The notes beneath the pieces are model-generated. The model did not search any database and had not been told where the DNA came from. It worked only from the letters and a program-made list of their open reading frames with translations. From Bacillus sp. OV166 (lineage in GTDB: Bacteria; Bacillota; Bacilli; Bacillales; Cytobacillaceae): a DNA stretch of 64,000 nt. The position numbers and the translations under genes were made by a program. The stretch covers positions 4,659,001-4,723,000 of the forward strand of contig NZ_FXWM01000001.1 in assembly GCF_900177675.1 (NCBI RefSeq), given 5' to 3'. Shown here in pieces: positions 1 to 8,389 of the stretch (its first letter is position 1; each line of letters begins with the position of its first letter).

Positions 1-384
1 CCCAATGGTAAATTCTTTTTTAGGCATATTATGCATATCTCTTGCTGTAACGTGAGAAATGATATAATAAGTACCTTCTTGTGAGAAGGATCTTTCTAAG
101 CGATATATTCCTTTTTCAGCATGCTTAATTTCTACCTTTTCATGCTTGTCATCCTTTGCACGCCAGATCTCAAAAATAACCTCAGCATCCTTCACTTGAT
201 CATTCCCCTGAGTAACCTTCGCTTCAAATGAAATCGGTTGATTCATTTTGCCTGGGTCCGGGTTAATAGATAACTCTACTTCTACCATTTGCGGTAGATT
301 ATCGGCTTGTTCTTTTTTATTACTGCACGATATAACAATACTTAAACATAGAACAGTCACAAAAAAAACGAAAAGCTTTTTCAA
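1..384 (-). CDS. YtkA/FixH-like lipoprotein, 3' end cut by window edge
   Basis: The first 128 codons of a secreted lipoprotein run off the left edge. The start is TTG, preceded by a GGAGAGAGG ribosome site. The N-terminus (MKKLFVFFVTVLCLSIVISC) is a lipoprotein signal with lipobox VIS-C at residue 20. The rest looks like one beta-sandwich of the YtkA/FixH type, with the stretches SINPDPGKMNQPISFEAKV and EVIFEIWRAKD and a GTYYIISHVTARDMHNMP end. The family is linked to metal or copper handling at the membrane, but nothing here fixes a function. It probably forms a unit with the short gene just upstream on the same strand, 12 bases away. The family call rests on pattern recognition only. Confidence 0.65.
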   Translation of the reverse strand, partial: MKKLFVFFVTVLCLSIVISCSNKKEQADNLPQMVEVELSINPDPGKMNQPISFEAKVTQGNDQVKDAEVIFEIWRAKDDKHEKVEIKHAEKGIYRLERSFSQEGTYYIISHVTARDMHNMPKKEFTIG

Positions 385-396
385 GGTTCCTCTCTC

Positions 397-675
397 CTAA
401 CTTAATTCTTCCATTACTTCATTATGAATTTTAATTAACAATAGCTTGGCTTCTAGAGAAATCGTAGAATTAATCACTCTTTTGATTGCAGAATAGTATT
501 TCTCATACTTGTTTTTCCGGATCCTCGGGTGTGAGTTTTCATCTTGAAGCTCTCTTTTTATCGCTTCAACTAGAGTCACCTCACTACCTTTTCCTTCTGT
601 TTCTAGTATACGATTATTCCAAATCTGCCGATATTCCTCTAGTAATTCATCGAAGGACACTCTTTCTTTCGACAA
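397..675 (-). CDS. Small hypothetical cytoplasmic protein, 92 aa
   Basis: A charged 92-residue protein without signal peptide or membrane segment. It starts with TTG, and an AAGGGGAGGG ribosome site lies five bases upstream, which makes the start convincing. It appears mostly alpha-helical (SFDELLEEYRQIWNNRILET near the N-terminus, then a Lys/Arg/Tyr-rich middle and a leucine-rich end). I do not recognise the family. It sits 12 bases upstream of the lipoprotein gene on the same strand and diverges from the zinc-ribbon gene on the right, so the roughly 100 bases to its right must hold both promoters. Confidence 0.6.
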   Translation of the reverse strand: MSKERVSFDELLEEYRQIWNNRILETEGKGSEVTLVEAIKRELQDENSHPRIRKNKYEKYYSAIKRVINSTISLEAKLLLIKIHNEVMEELS

Positions 676-717
676 ACAATCCCTCCCCTTTTATGTCTAC
701 ACTTGCATTGTTACATA

Positions 718-746
718 TTTACTGACACTATTGCAAAAAATACAAT
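718..746 (+). promoter_or_regulatory. Likely SigA promoter of the zinc-ribbon gene
   Basis: TTTACT and TACAAT are separated by 17 bases, 28 bases before the start codon of the plus-strand gene. The hexamers are reasonable but not perfect. Confidence 0.4.
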
Positions 747-774
747 TTAACAAGTCAAAGAAAGGAGAAACCTT

Positions 775-1020
775 ATGTCTACCCCTTATAAATGTCCAAA
801 TTGCAAAACGAATCGGAGCCGCTTTAATGTTATTCAACAAGTTTCCCAATCTGTTAAACTTGACCCTCAATCGGGAGCAGTAATCCGAGAATATGGTGAA
901 AATGATTTAGAACCCTTCCACCTCCCTTACAATGGACCAGAAATTCGAGTCCAATGCGGTGCCTGTGGTTTAATTGAGGATGAACGTACGTTTATCAAAT
1001 TTGGCGAACAGCCGATATAG
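775..1020 (+). CDS. Small zinc-ribbon protein, 81 aa
   Basis: Two CxxC knuckles frame the protein: CPNC at residues 8-11 and CGAC near residues 62-65. Together they would bind one zinc ion in a rubredoxin-like ribbon. Between them is an acidic stretch with YGENDLEPFHLPYNGPEIRV. An AAAGGAG ribosome site lies eight bases before the ATG. It stands alone, divergent from the gene on its left and closed by a shared bidirectional terminator. The cytoplasmic protein may bind nucleic acid or another protein, but no specific role can be read from it. The family is not recognised by name. Confidence 0.7.
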   Translation: MSTPYKCPNCKTNRSRFNVIQQVSQSVKLDPQSGAVIREYGENDLEPFHLPYNGPEIRVQCGACGLIEDERTFIKFGEQPI

Positions 1021-1036
1021 TCTTCTTCTTTACATA

Positions 1037-1084
1037 AAAACATCCTAATTATTGGGTTGTCCCGTAATTAGGATGTTTTTTTGT
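1037..1084. terminator. Bidirectional terminator
   Basis: A 15-base-pair perfect stem (AAAACATCCTAATTA with its complement at 1065-1079), flanked by T-runs on both strands. It closes the zinc-ribbon gene and the convergent secreted-protein gene. Confidence 0.9.
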
Positions 1085-1906
1085 TTAGTGAAGATTATTT
1101 TCTTTTAGAAAATCCTTTGAATCCACTTTCCAAGCATCAATTGGTGAAAATCTTACCAGATGAATATCCCCTCTAAAGGATTGTCCGCCTCTGTTTTTTA
1201 TAAACCAATCAATTTCGATGGGGACATCTAAACTAATTTCCTCGGTTAAATCCTCTGCTGGCAAAAGCTCCATTCGAGAAATTCTAACACTTTCTACATT
1301 CCCTAAAATAGGCTTCCAGTTTATTTTTTGTAAAGAAGCTTGGGAAGTAATCTGGACATCCTGCTGCTTCAATCCTGCAACATAGGCATTTATGACCTCA
1401 TAGGGATTCGCCTTTCCTAAATACTGATTTAATTTGCCAGAAGCCTTCAAAACCATGAGCATATGTGATAAGTCCATTGAGTTGGTGCGATGAGTGGTAC
1501 TACCATAAAAATGAATACAAAAGTGACCTGGAAAGCTATTCGCTAATGCTCCAGCACCATGCGGCATTCCATGCATCGAGCCCGCTATCCATTGATCCTT
1601 ATGAATAACAATAATAGCTCGGCGTTTCCAACTCCATTTACCCCCGTATATTCTTTTCATTACCTTCGTGTCTTTTGTGGTTAATGGCTGTACATCCGCA
1701 TGGTGGCTTCCCGCTCGTCGTTGCACCTTGAACTTTCTTCCCGTTTCCACGTCCATTACCGTAAATTTTGTGTACTTTGGCAGGATTTGATTAACTTCTT
1801 TCCAATTTAACATCTCAATTTTATAGCTGATTGTTGATGCTGCTTTTACCCCTTGGCCATTTAGGAGGATATGAATTAACATTAAAAAAATGACTACCCT
1901 CTTCAT
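1085..1906 (-). CDS. Conserved secreted protein of unknown function, 273 aa
   Basis: Starts at ATG behind a strong AAAAGGAGG site. Residues 1-22 are a signal peptide ending in VKAAS, so the product is exported. The centre carries a dense set of His/Cys/Asp residues: QRRAGSHHADVQPLT near 61-75, then IYGGKWSWKRRAIIV, SMHGMPHGAGA and FPGHFCIHFYGSTTHRT near 125-145. The clustered HFCIHF...H and HHAD motifs look like a catalytic or metal site. I have a loose memory of similar stretches in peptidoglycan-associated proteins of Bacillus and Paenibacillus, but I cannot name a family. The C-terminal 80 residues look like a beta-domain. It is monocistronic. Confidence 0.75.
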   Translation of the reverse strand: MKRVVIFLMLIHILLNGQGVKAASTISYKIEMLNWKEVNQILPKYTKFTVMDVETGRKFKVQRRAGSHHADVQPLTTKDTKVMKRIYGGKWSWKRRAIIVIHKDQWIAGSMHGMPHGAGALANSFPGHFCIHFYGSTTHRTNSMDLSHMLMVLKASGKLNQYLGKANPYEVINAYVAGLKQQDVQITSQASLQKINWKPILGNVESVRISRMELLPAEDLTEEISLDVPIEIDWFIKNRGGQSFRGDIHLVRFSPIDAWKVDSKDFLKENNLH

Positions 1907-1991
1907 CGTATCCTCCTTTTACAAAAAACTTGCTACATTAAAAGAGTTACCTGAAGAGGAAATTATCATTCATTCAATCATGGTATTTTTC

Positions 1992-2906
1992 TTACTTTTC
2001 AAGATTTTTTAATTGTGTTTCAATCCCATTCCAATTTATACCTTCACCAATAAACACAAGGTTTAATCGCATATTCATGTCTTCTTTTAGATAAATCGGC
2101 ATGCCATAAGAAAACTGAAATAAAAAAGGCAGGTTCGAATGATCAAACTTAACATAGCCCTTTATACGGTAAATTGTATCTGGTAAATGTTTTAAGAAAT
2201 TCTCAAATTCAGCATGGCTAATGGCAGTTTTAAATTGATAAACAAATGTCGTTAAATTTATAGTTACTCGTTGTGACTCTTTCTTTTCCTTTTCAAAGGA
2301 TACAGAAAGCTTTCTCAGCTGTTCAATTGACACCTGTGAATAATTAGTAAGAAGGCATCTTGCATTTGAATTAATGGATTGAATCTCGAATATTATCTTT
2401 GCTTGCTCACTCTCTTTTAATTCATCCATTTTGTTAATAATAATGAAGTCAGCATGCCTTACTTGCTCAAGAATCAATTGCTGGAGCTGGGGACTTAAGG
2501 ATTTTCTTTCCATCCATCTCTTGCCATCGACTGTTGTTAGGATGCCTTTAATCAATAATTTATCTGCAAACAATGGGGAAAGGATCGCATCTAAAACCTC
2601 CACAGGGTGGGCAGCACCGGTTGTTTCGATATATATCACGTCTGGTTTTTCATCTAATAATAATCCTTGCAACTGGGCTTCAAGTTTGTCTTGGATGGAG
2701 CAGCAAATACATCCTCCTAACAATTCTTTTAAGGAAACATCCTCACCCTCAACTGCATCAGAGTCTATGGAAACCTTACCTAGTTCGTTCATCATGACAG
2801 CTGTTTTTCTTCCTAACCTTTGTTCATCTTCTAACAATCGTTTTAAAAGGGTGGTTTTCCCGCTTCCCAAAAATCCTGATAAAATATAAACCTCAGCTTT
2901 TTTCAT
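1992..2906 (-). CDS. CobW/COG0523-family G3E GTPase (putative metallochaperone)
   Basis: Begins MKKAEVYILSGFLGSGKTTL. GFLGSGKTT is the Walker A loop, GGCICC is the CxCC metal-binding motif typical of COG0523 proteins, and INKMDE is the guanine-specificity NKxD element. About 305 residues, including the C-terminal CobW_C-like region. Members bind GTP and deliver zinc, cobalt or nickel to client enzymes. An upstream in-frame extension to 2957 is unlikely, because it would overlap the terminator of the gene before it, and the ATG at 2906 has an AAGGG site eight to nine bases upstream. No Zur-type operator was seen in the 75-base leader, so the metal cannot be inferred. Confidence 0.85.
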   Translation of the reverse strand: MKKAEVYILSGFLGSGKTTLLKRLLEDEQRLGRKTAVMMNELGKVSIDSDAVEGEDVSLKELLGGCICCSIQDKLEAQLQGLLLDEKPDVIYIETTGAAHPVEVLDAILSPLFADKLLIKGILTTVDGKRWMERKSLSPQLQQLILEQVRHADFIIINKMDELKESEQAKIIFEIQSINSNARCLLTNYSQVSIEQLRKLSVSFEKEKKESQRVTINLTTFVYQFKTAISHAEFENFLKHLPDTIYRIKGYVKFDHSNLPFLFQFSYGMPIYLKEDMNMRLNLVFIGEGINWNGIETQLKNLEK

Positions 2907-2942
2907 CCTCAATTCCCTTCCAATGGTCATTAATTGTACTCT

Positions 2943-2980
2943 AAAAAAATGACCCAACTCCGGGGAGTCGGGTTACTTTT
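2943..2980. terminator. Terminator of ctpA
   Basis: An ACCCAACTCC / GGAGTCGGGT stem with one mismatch. A seven-T run follows on the minus strand and another lies on the plus strand. It follows the ctpA stop codon at once. Confidence 0.8.
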
Positions 2981-2981
2981 T

Positions 2982-4493
2982 TTATTTCATTGTTCCCTTT
3001 AATACTTTAATCGCCTCTTGCATTTGTGTATCACTTGTTTTTATTTTGTCCCTTAATAACTCCATTAGTTTCATGGTGGAATCACCTTTTAAAACACCAT
3101 TGACTGGGAGTTTTTGAGCTTTTTGGAAGGCAGTAACAGCATCTTTTGTCTTTTGATCAAAAAATCCATCTGTCCGACCTGGATCAAAACCAATCGCTTT
3201 GAGCATTTTTTGGGCAGTTTGAACTTCCGTAGATGATGTAGATAGTTTCAGTTCCTTATCGGGATTAATAATTGTTAGAGTTGCATATTCAGGCAGGGCT
3301 ACAGCTACATCAGGATTTATCCCCTTTTTATGAATCCAATTCCCGTTCGGTGTCAACCATTTCGCCGTGGTGAATTTAAGATTTGAGCCATCCTTGAAGT
3401 CAGAAGCAGTCTGGACTGTTCCCTTACCAAAAGACTTCTCTCCGACTAGCTTAACACCAGCAGATTCTTTTACAGCTGCAGCAAGTATTTCTGATGCACT
3501 TGCACTACCTTTATCAATTAAAACAACCAAAGGAAGATTTGGGTTCCCTTCATTTTGAGAAGGATATTCCTTAATCTTTCCATTTCGGTCTTCTACTTTT
3601 AAAATAAGTTTCCCTTTTGGAACGAACATGCTCGAAATCGAGATGGCCTGGTCCAATAAACCTCCTGGATTTTGACGCAAGTCTAATACTAGCCCCTTCA
3701 TTCCTTTCTTATTCAAGTCATTCAAGGTCTCAACTAGCTCCTTAGACGTATTACTGGAAAAGCTCGTAATTTGAACTTTAGCAATCCCGTCTCCCACCAT
3801 TTCACCATAAACAGTTTCAATTGGTATCTCATCACGGATAATTGGCACAGTCATTGGAGCTGCTGTACCAGGGCGTTGGACAGACAACTCAACCTTTGTA
3901 CCCTTTTTCCCACGAATCAGTGTTACTGCTTGAGTAGAATTCATCCCTTGGAGGCTTTTTCCATTTACGGACATGATCATGTCATTTGGTTTTAAGCCAG
4001 CTTTTTCCGCAGGAGATCCTTTTATGGGAGACACAATCACGATGTGCCCATCCTTTTCCTGAATTTCAGCGCCAATCCCTTCAAAAGATGAAGAAATGCT
4101 GCCATGAAAGCTTTCTGCTTCTTCATTACTCATATAGTCTGAATAGGGATCATCCAGCGACTCCACCATCCCATTTATTGCACCATTAATGACCTTTTTT
4201 TGATCAATATCCTTAAAATAACCACTTTTCAATGTATCATATGCTTCATAGAGTTTATCAAATTCTGGTCTTTCTGTTCCAACTGTAACGACCTTTTCTT
4301 CTCCAAATGCTAGTGCAAACGCTGTAATTCCCGCAGATAGAAACACAACCATAAACAACAGCATGATAAAATGGAATTTTTTTAAACGAATGTGTCCTGA
4401 TTTGTTTGCTGATCCATGCTCTTGTTCAACGTTTGCTTCTTCCGCTTTTATCTGTTCTATTTTCTCGTCTTTCAAATCCTTCACCACTTTCAT
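2982..4493 (-). CDS. ctpA: S41 carboxy-terminal processing protease (CtpA-type)
   Basis: A 503-residue membrane-anchored serine protease. Order: acidic cytoplasmic tail, one transmembrane segment near residues 40-63, a PDZ domain near 130-215, the S41 catalytic core with nucleophile in DKGSASASEIL and lysine in GEKSFGKGTVQ, and a C-terminal PG_binding_1 repeat (QKMLKAIGFDPGRTDGFFDQ). The Ser-Lys dyad is intact. The symbol is by position: in B. subtilis ctpA lies just before the yodJ-deoD-yodL block, as I recall. The ATG used lacks a clear ribosome site. An alternative TTG six codons in follows GTGAAGG with a short spacer, so the start is uncertain by a few residues. Confidence 0.88.
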   Translation of the reverse strand: MKVVKDLKDEKIEQIKAEEANVEQEHGSANKSGHIRLKKFHFIMLLFMVVFLSAGITAFALAFGEEKVVTVGTERPEFDKLYEAYDTLKSGYFKDIDQKKVINGAINGMVESLDDPYSDYMSNEEAESFHGSISSSFEGIGAEIQEKDGHIVIVSPIKGSPAEKAGLKPNDMIMSVNGKSLQGMNSTQAVTLIRGKKGTKVELSVQRPGTAAPMTVPIIRDEIPIETVYGEMVGDGIAKVQITSFSSNTSKELVETLNDLNKKGMKGLVLDLRQNPGGLLDQAISISSMFVPKGKLILKVEDRNGKIKEYPSQNEGNPNLPLVVLIDKGSASASEILAAAVKESAGVKLVGEKSFGKGTVQTASDFKDGSNLKFTTAKWLTPNGNWIHKKGINPDVAVALPEYATLTIINPDKELKLSTSSTEVQTAQKMLKAIGFDPGRTDGFFDQKTKDAVTAFQKAQKLPVNGVLKGDSTMKLMELLRDKIKTSDTQMQEAIKVLKGTMK

Positions 4494-4683
4494 TAACCAT
4501 AAAAATAAGAAATGATCCAGCGAAAATTTTCTTATTAGGTGCTAGATGGATTTCTAAATTTTCAAAAGCTATTATCAGATACTTTTAAAAAATAACCCTT
4601 AGTGATTAGAATAACATCTTTCGTATAAAATTAACAAAGAAAAGTTAATGAAATTATAATAAGATCACAAATAAATTTTCACA

Positions 4684-4721
4684 ATAAAAGCACCTACCAA
4701 ATGGTAAGTGCCGTTTATTTT
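4684..4721 (-). terminator. Terminator of copZ
   Basis: The stem GCACCTACCA / TGGTAAGTGC has one mismatch and is flanked by A/T runs giving a U-tract on the minus strand, immediately after the copZ stop. Confidence 0.8.
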
Positions 4722-4927
4722 TATCCTACATCATAACCTTGATCTTCGACGGCCTCTTTAAGCTTCCCAACTGAGGCTTTGCTTAAATCATGACCAACCA
4801 TAACCTTGCCATCTTTTAATGAAACATTAACTTCTGTTACACCTTCTAAATTGAGAAGGGCTGTTTTCACTGCCTTTTCACAATGTCCGCATGTCATTCC
4901 TGTAACCTGTAATGTTGTTTTCTCCAT
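4721..4927 (-). CDS. copZ: Copper chaperone CopZ
   Basis: A 68-residue heavy-metal-associated domain with the GMTCGHC copper-binding loop at residues 10-16 and the usual length for CopZ. It carries Cu(I) in the cytosol and hands it to the N-terminal domain of CopA. It follows copA on the same strand 21 bases downstream, so the two are one operon in the order copA-copZ. As I recall, the B. subtilis operon has the reverse order. Confidence 0.95.
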   Translation of the reverse strand: MEKTTLQVTGMTCGHCEKAVKTALLNLEGVTEVNVSLKDGKVMVGHDLSKASVGKLKEAVEDQGYDVG

Positions 4928-4948
4928 GAAAATTACCTCACTTTATAT

Positions 4949-7141
4949 TTATATTTTCACTCGCTTCAAACGAAGGGCGTTGGACACTACTGATACTGAA
5001 CTAAACGCCATGGCTGCACCAGCAACCCAAGGGGCTAACAAGCCAAGTGCCGCAATTGGGATCCCCCCTGAATTATAAACAAGCGCCCAAAAGAGGTTTT
5101 GGCGAATATTTTGCATCGTTAATTTACTTAAACCCATTGCCTTTGGAATCAAGGTTAATTCCCCGCCAAGAATTGTTATATCAGCCGCTTCAATCGCTAC
5201 ATCAGTACCCGTACCGATTGCAATCCCTATATCAGCTACGACAAGGGCTGGAGCATCATTTATTCCATCGCCAACCATGGCCACTTTTAGACCTTGCAGC
5301 TGTAATTCTTTGACATGATTGGCCTTTTCCTCGGGAAGGACTTCTGCAATAACATTAGAAATGCCGACTTGATTCGCAATCGCTTTAGCCGTACGTTCAT
5401 TATCACCAGTTAACATAAACACTTTAATTCCTAATTGGTTTAATTGCTCAACCGCCATTTTAGCTGTCTCTTTTACTGTATCGGCAACAGCAACTACACC
5501 CATAATAGTGGAATTTATGGCAATAAACATAGCTGTTTTCCCTTCGTTCTCCAATCGGGTTAGGTCTTGGTCTCCCGTAATGCTGGGAATATTTTTTAGA
5601 GCCATAAGTTTACTGGTGCCTACAAATATTTCATCATTGCCTATTTTTGCTTCAATTCCATAACCAGGTACTGCCTTAAACCGTTTGACAGGCAGGGTAC
5701 TTGATCTTTTTTCAATCCCATATTTTACGATCGCTTCGGCAAGTGGATGTTCAGAAGACTTTTCTGCTGAAACGAGGTATTGGAGTACTTTTTTCTCGTC
5801 CTGATAAGCTATAAAATCTGTTACTGTAGGATGTCCTTTTGTAATCGTGCCGGTTTTATCAAGGACGATTGCATTAATTTTATGGGCTGCTTCTAAATGC
5901 TCTCCACCTTTAAAAAGAATCCCCATTTCAGCTCCTTTACCTGTACCAACCATGATAGATGTTGGAGTGGCTAGTCCTAACGCACATGGACAAGCTATAA
6001 CAAGAACAGCGATCGCTGTTTCTAATGCGGAAGGGAAATCTCCAGGATTCACAAAGAAATACCAAATTAAAAAAGTAAACATTGAGATTGCAACCACAAC
6101 GGGCACAAAATAACCTGAAATTGTATCTGCTACCCGTTGGATTGGGGCTTTGCTGCCCTGGGCTTCTTCGACAATTTTAATTATTCCAGCAAGTGCTGTG
6201 TCTTTGCCAATCTTCATTGCTTTTATGGTCAGGGTGCCATTCTTATTGATCGTTGAACCAATGACATTGTCCCCAACAGATTTTTCCACTGGAATTGACT
6301 CACCGGTTATCATTGCTTCATCAACAGAAGATTGCCCAAAGGTTACCATTCCATCGACAGGAATTTTTTCCCCTGGCTTTACCAATAAGTAATCAGAAAC
6401 TTTCACTTCCTCAATTGGAATTTGAAGTTCCTTACCTTCTCTTAGTACAGTGGCTTCTTTTGCTTGGAGACTTAACAACTTCGATATGGCAAGCGTTGTT
6501 TTCCCTTTGGCCATCGTTTCAAATAATTTCCCTAATAGAATTAAAGTAATCAGTACAGCACTTGTTTCAAAATATAGATGTGGCATATAGTTAGTGTTAC
6601 CAATTGTTTTCATTCCTTCAGCTAAGCTATAAAAATATGCTGCTGATGTTCCTAACGAGACAAGGACATCCATATTAGCACTTTTATTTTTCAGGGCCTT
6701 AAAAGCACCCATATAAAACTGACCACCTATATAGAATTGCACAGGCGTTGCCAATAGTAATTGAAACCATGGATTCATCAAAAAATGTGGCATTGGTAAA
6801 CCAAAATCAACAGGCAAATGGGAAAGCATCGTATATAGAAGCGGTATTGCCAGAATTACCGACAGAAGAAATATACGTTTTTTTTGTTTAATTTCTGCAT
6901 CTTTATTCTGCTGTTTGGTATCCCTGTGAACCTTTTCTGTTGCTTCATAACCAAGATTTTCTATTTTAGTAATAATATCATTACTTGAAACCAGTTCTGT
7001 ATCGAAAGAAATAGCTGCACTTTCCATTGCCAAATTGACATTTGCCTCAACACTGTCCATTTTATTGAGGACTTTCTCGATTCTCGTTGAACAGGCTGCA
7101 CAGGTCATTCCAGAAATGTCTAATTTGAGCTGCTCTTTCAT
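4949..7141 (-). CDS. copA: Copper-exporting P1B-type ATPase CopA
   Basis: A 730-residue P-type ATPase. One N-terminal HMA domain carries GMTCAAC (residues 11-17). Eight membrane segments are expected. The actuator TGES lies near 279-282, the ion-gate CPC near 384-386, phosphorylated Asp in DKTGT near 428-432, the nucleotide-domain SEHPLA and the hinge GDGINDAPAL. It pumps Cu(I) out of the cytosol. It has only one HMA domain, where B. subtilis CopA has two. The chosen ATG follows AAAGAGGTGA by six bases. A GTG three codons upstream lies inside that ribosome site and is rejected. It is controlled by the CsoR-type operator just upstream. Confidence 0.95.
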   Translation of the reverse strand: MKEQLKLDISGMTCAACSTRIEKVLNKMDSVEANVNLAMESAAISFDTELVSSNDIITKIENLGYEATEKVHRDTKQQNKDAEIKQKKRIFLLSVILAIPLLYTMLSHLPVDFGLPMPHFLMNPWFQLLLATPVQFYIGGQFYMGAFKALKNKSANMDVLVSLGTSAAYFYSLAEGMKTIGNTNYMPHLYFETSAVLITLILLGKLFETMAKGKTTLAISKLLSLQAKEATVLREGKELQIPIEEVKVSDYLLVKPGEKIPVDGMVTFGQSSVDEAMITGESIPVEKSVGDNVIGSTINKNGTLTIKAMKIGKDTALAGIIKIVEEAQGSKAPIQRVADTISGYFVPVVVAISMFTFLIWYFFVNPGDFPSALETAIAVLVIACPCALGLATPTSIMVGTGKGAEMGILFKGGEHLEAAHKINAIVLDKTGTITKGHPTVTDFIAYQDEKKVLQYLVSAEKSSEHPLAEAIVKYGIEKRSSTLPVKRFKAVPGYGIEAKIGNDEIFVGTSKLMALKNIPSITGDQDLTRLENEGKTAMFIAINSTIMGVVAVADTVKETAKMAVEQLNQLGIKVFMLTGDNERTAKAIANQVGISNVIAEVLPEEKANHVKELQLQGLKVAMVGDGINDAPALVVADIGIAIGTGTDVAIEAADITILGGELTLIPKAMGLSKLTMQNIRQNLFWALVYNSGGIPIAALGLLAPWVAGAAMAFSSVSVVSNALRLKRVKI

Positions 7142-7160
7142 TTGGATCACCTCTTTTATA

Positions 7161-7191
7161 TACTATACCCCCGCAGTGTATATTTGGTCAA
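7161..7191 (-). promoter_or_regulatory. copA promoter with overlapping CsoR-type operator
   Basis: On the minus strand TTGACC and TATAGT are 18 bases apart. The 20-base segment 7161-7180, TACACTGCGGGGGTATAGTA, covers the -10 region and closely matches the B. subtilis copZA CsoR site as I remember it (TACCCTACGGGGGTATGGTA). The predicted leader is very short, 14 bases or so. No csoR gene lies in the window. Confidence 0.7.
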
Positions 7192-7324
7192 AGAATTTTT
7201 ACCGAAAATAATACTATATTTAATTTAAGCCTTATTTTAACGTCTTTCGATGATTTTTGTCACAGAGGAGTTTTGTTTTTTATTTATTCTCCATTTTGGT
7301 AGTGAGTTCCTGTTAATTACTAAA

Positions 7325-7356
7325 ATAAAAAGCCTCATCCAATTTGGAAAAGGCTC
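7325..7356 (-). terminator. Terminator of deoD
   Basis: A hairpin with AGCCT/AGGCT and TCCAA/TTGGA arms and a U-rich 3' side on the minus strand, eight bases past the deoD stop codon. Confidence 0.75.
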
Positions 7357-7363
7357 ATTTTAA

Positions 7364-8068
7364 TTATTCTTTTATCGCTGCTTCTAAAGCAACTTCTATC
7401 ATATCGTTAAAGGTTAATTGCCTTTCTTCGGCTGTTGTTTCTTCACCTGTTAAGATATGATCACTAACTGTTAGAACGGAAAGTGCTCTCCGATCAAATT
7501 TAGCGGCTAATGTATAAAGGGCTGTGGTCTCCATTTCGATCGCCAGGATTTGATATTTAGCCCATTTTTCAAGTTCAGCGTTATCATTATAGAATGAATC
7601 TGCTGTAAAAATATTTCCTACTTTCAAGTTAAGTCCTTTTGCCACCCCTGCATCATATGCCTTACGAAGTAAATCAAAGTTTGCTGTAGGGGCAAAATCG
7701 ACATGACCAAACGTTAAACGATTCATATTTGAGTCGGTTGAGCTTGTCATTGCCAAAATGACATCACGAACCTTTACATCTTTTTGAATGGCTCCACATG
7801 TTCCAACACGAATTAGATTTTGGACATTATAGCTTTGCATAAGTTCATTTATATAAATTGAGATGGAGGGAACACCCATTCCAGTCCCTTGTACAGAAAT
7901 TCTTTTTCCTTTATACGTTCCTGTAAACCCGAACATATTTCGAACTTCGTTGTAACATTTTGCATCTTCTAGAAATGTTTCTGCAATATATTTTGCGCGA
8001 AGCGGGTCCCCTGGCAGTAATACTGTTTCAGCAATTTCGTTTTCCTTCGCACCAATATGTACACTCAT
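7364..8068 (-). CDS. deoD: Purine-nucleoside phosphorylase DeoD
   Basis: A 234-residue hexameric-type (bacterial) purine nucleoside phosphorylase. It carries the phosphate-binding LPGDPLRAK near residues 18-26, RVGTCGAI near 87-94, the purine/ribose-site MEMETTALY-type stretch (AIEMETTALYTLA) and the late catalytic Asp in VSDH. It splits purine (deoxy)ribonucleosides with phosphate to free base and (deoxy)ribose-1-phosphate for salvage. It starts at ATG after TTGGAGG. It is monocistronic, with its own terminator. Neighbours ctpA, yodL and yozD match the order around B. subtilis deoD. Confidence 0.96.
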   Translation of the reverse strand: MSVHIGAKENEIAETVLLPGDPLRAKYIAETFLEDAKCYNEVRNMFGFTGTYKGKRISVQGTGMGVPSISIYINELMQSYNVQNLIRVGTCGAIQKDVKVRDVILAMTSSTDSNMNRLTFGHVDFAPTANFDLLRKAYDAGVAKGLNLKVGNIFTADSFYNDNAELEKWAKYQILAIEMETTALYTLAAKFDRRALSVLTVSDHILTGEETTAEERQLTFNDMIEVALEAAIKE

Positions 8069-8220
8069 CTATATTCCTCCAATCAATAACTCCAGCCGTA
8101 TTAAAACTGTTTCATTGACAATATATCATAAACAATTTCTAATGAGAAACTCTGCGATGAAAAAGACATGAATTTATTATTTTGTGGGAAGCTATTTTTA
8201 AGATTGGAGGGAGATCATTC

Positions 8221-8349
8221 ATGGGTAAAAAACATCGAAGCCGCACTAATTCACCGAAGAAAAATAATCACATCCCTGCTGAGGCCATTGTGGCTGAACA
8301 TGAAGCACATGCAAAAGAGCACAATGCAACTGGTGGAAGAAAGCACTGA
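8221..8349 (+). CDS. Small basic protein, 42 aa
   Basis: The ATG is preceded by TTGGAGGGAGATC, an excellent ribosome site. The product is MGKKHRSRTNSPKKNNHIPA at its N-terminus, then an Ala/Glu/His-rich helix and a GGRKH end, about a third Lys/Arg/His. A strong terminator follows the stop by a few bases, so this is a complete monocistronic unit. Small basic, Asn/Lys/His-rich proteins of this kind are often spore-associated or nucleic-acid-binding, but I do not recognise the family. It is divergent from deoD. Confidence 0.7.
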   Translation: MGKKHRSRTNSPKKNNHIPAEAIVAEHEAHAKEHNATGGRKH

Positions 8350-8352
8350 GCT

Positions 8353-8388
8353 AAAAAAACCTAAGGAATATTGTCCTTAGGTTTTTAG
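8353..8388. terminator. Bidirectional terminator
   Basis: The stem AAAACCTAAGGA / TCCTTAGGTTTT with a short loop and T-runs on both sides closes the small plus-strand gene and yodL. Confidence 0.9.
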
Positions 8389-8389
8389 T

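Noticed and set aside
2431..2889. 152-codon plus-strand frame opposite the CobW gene
   Set aside because: It is antisense to a well-supported GTPase gene with conserved motifs, without ribosome site or recognisable domain.
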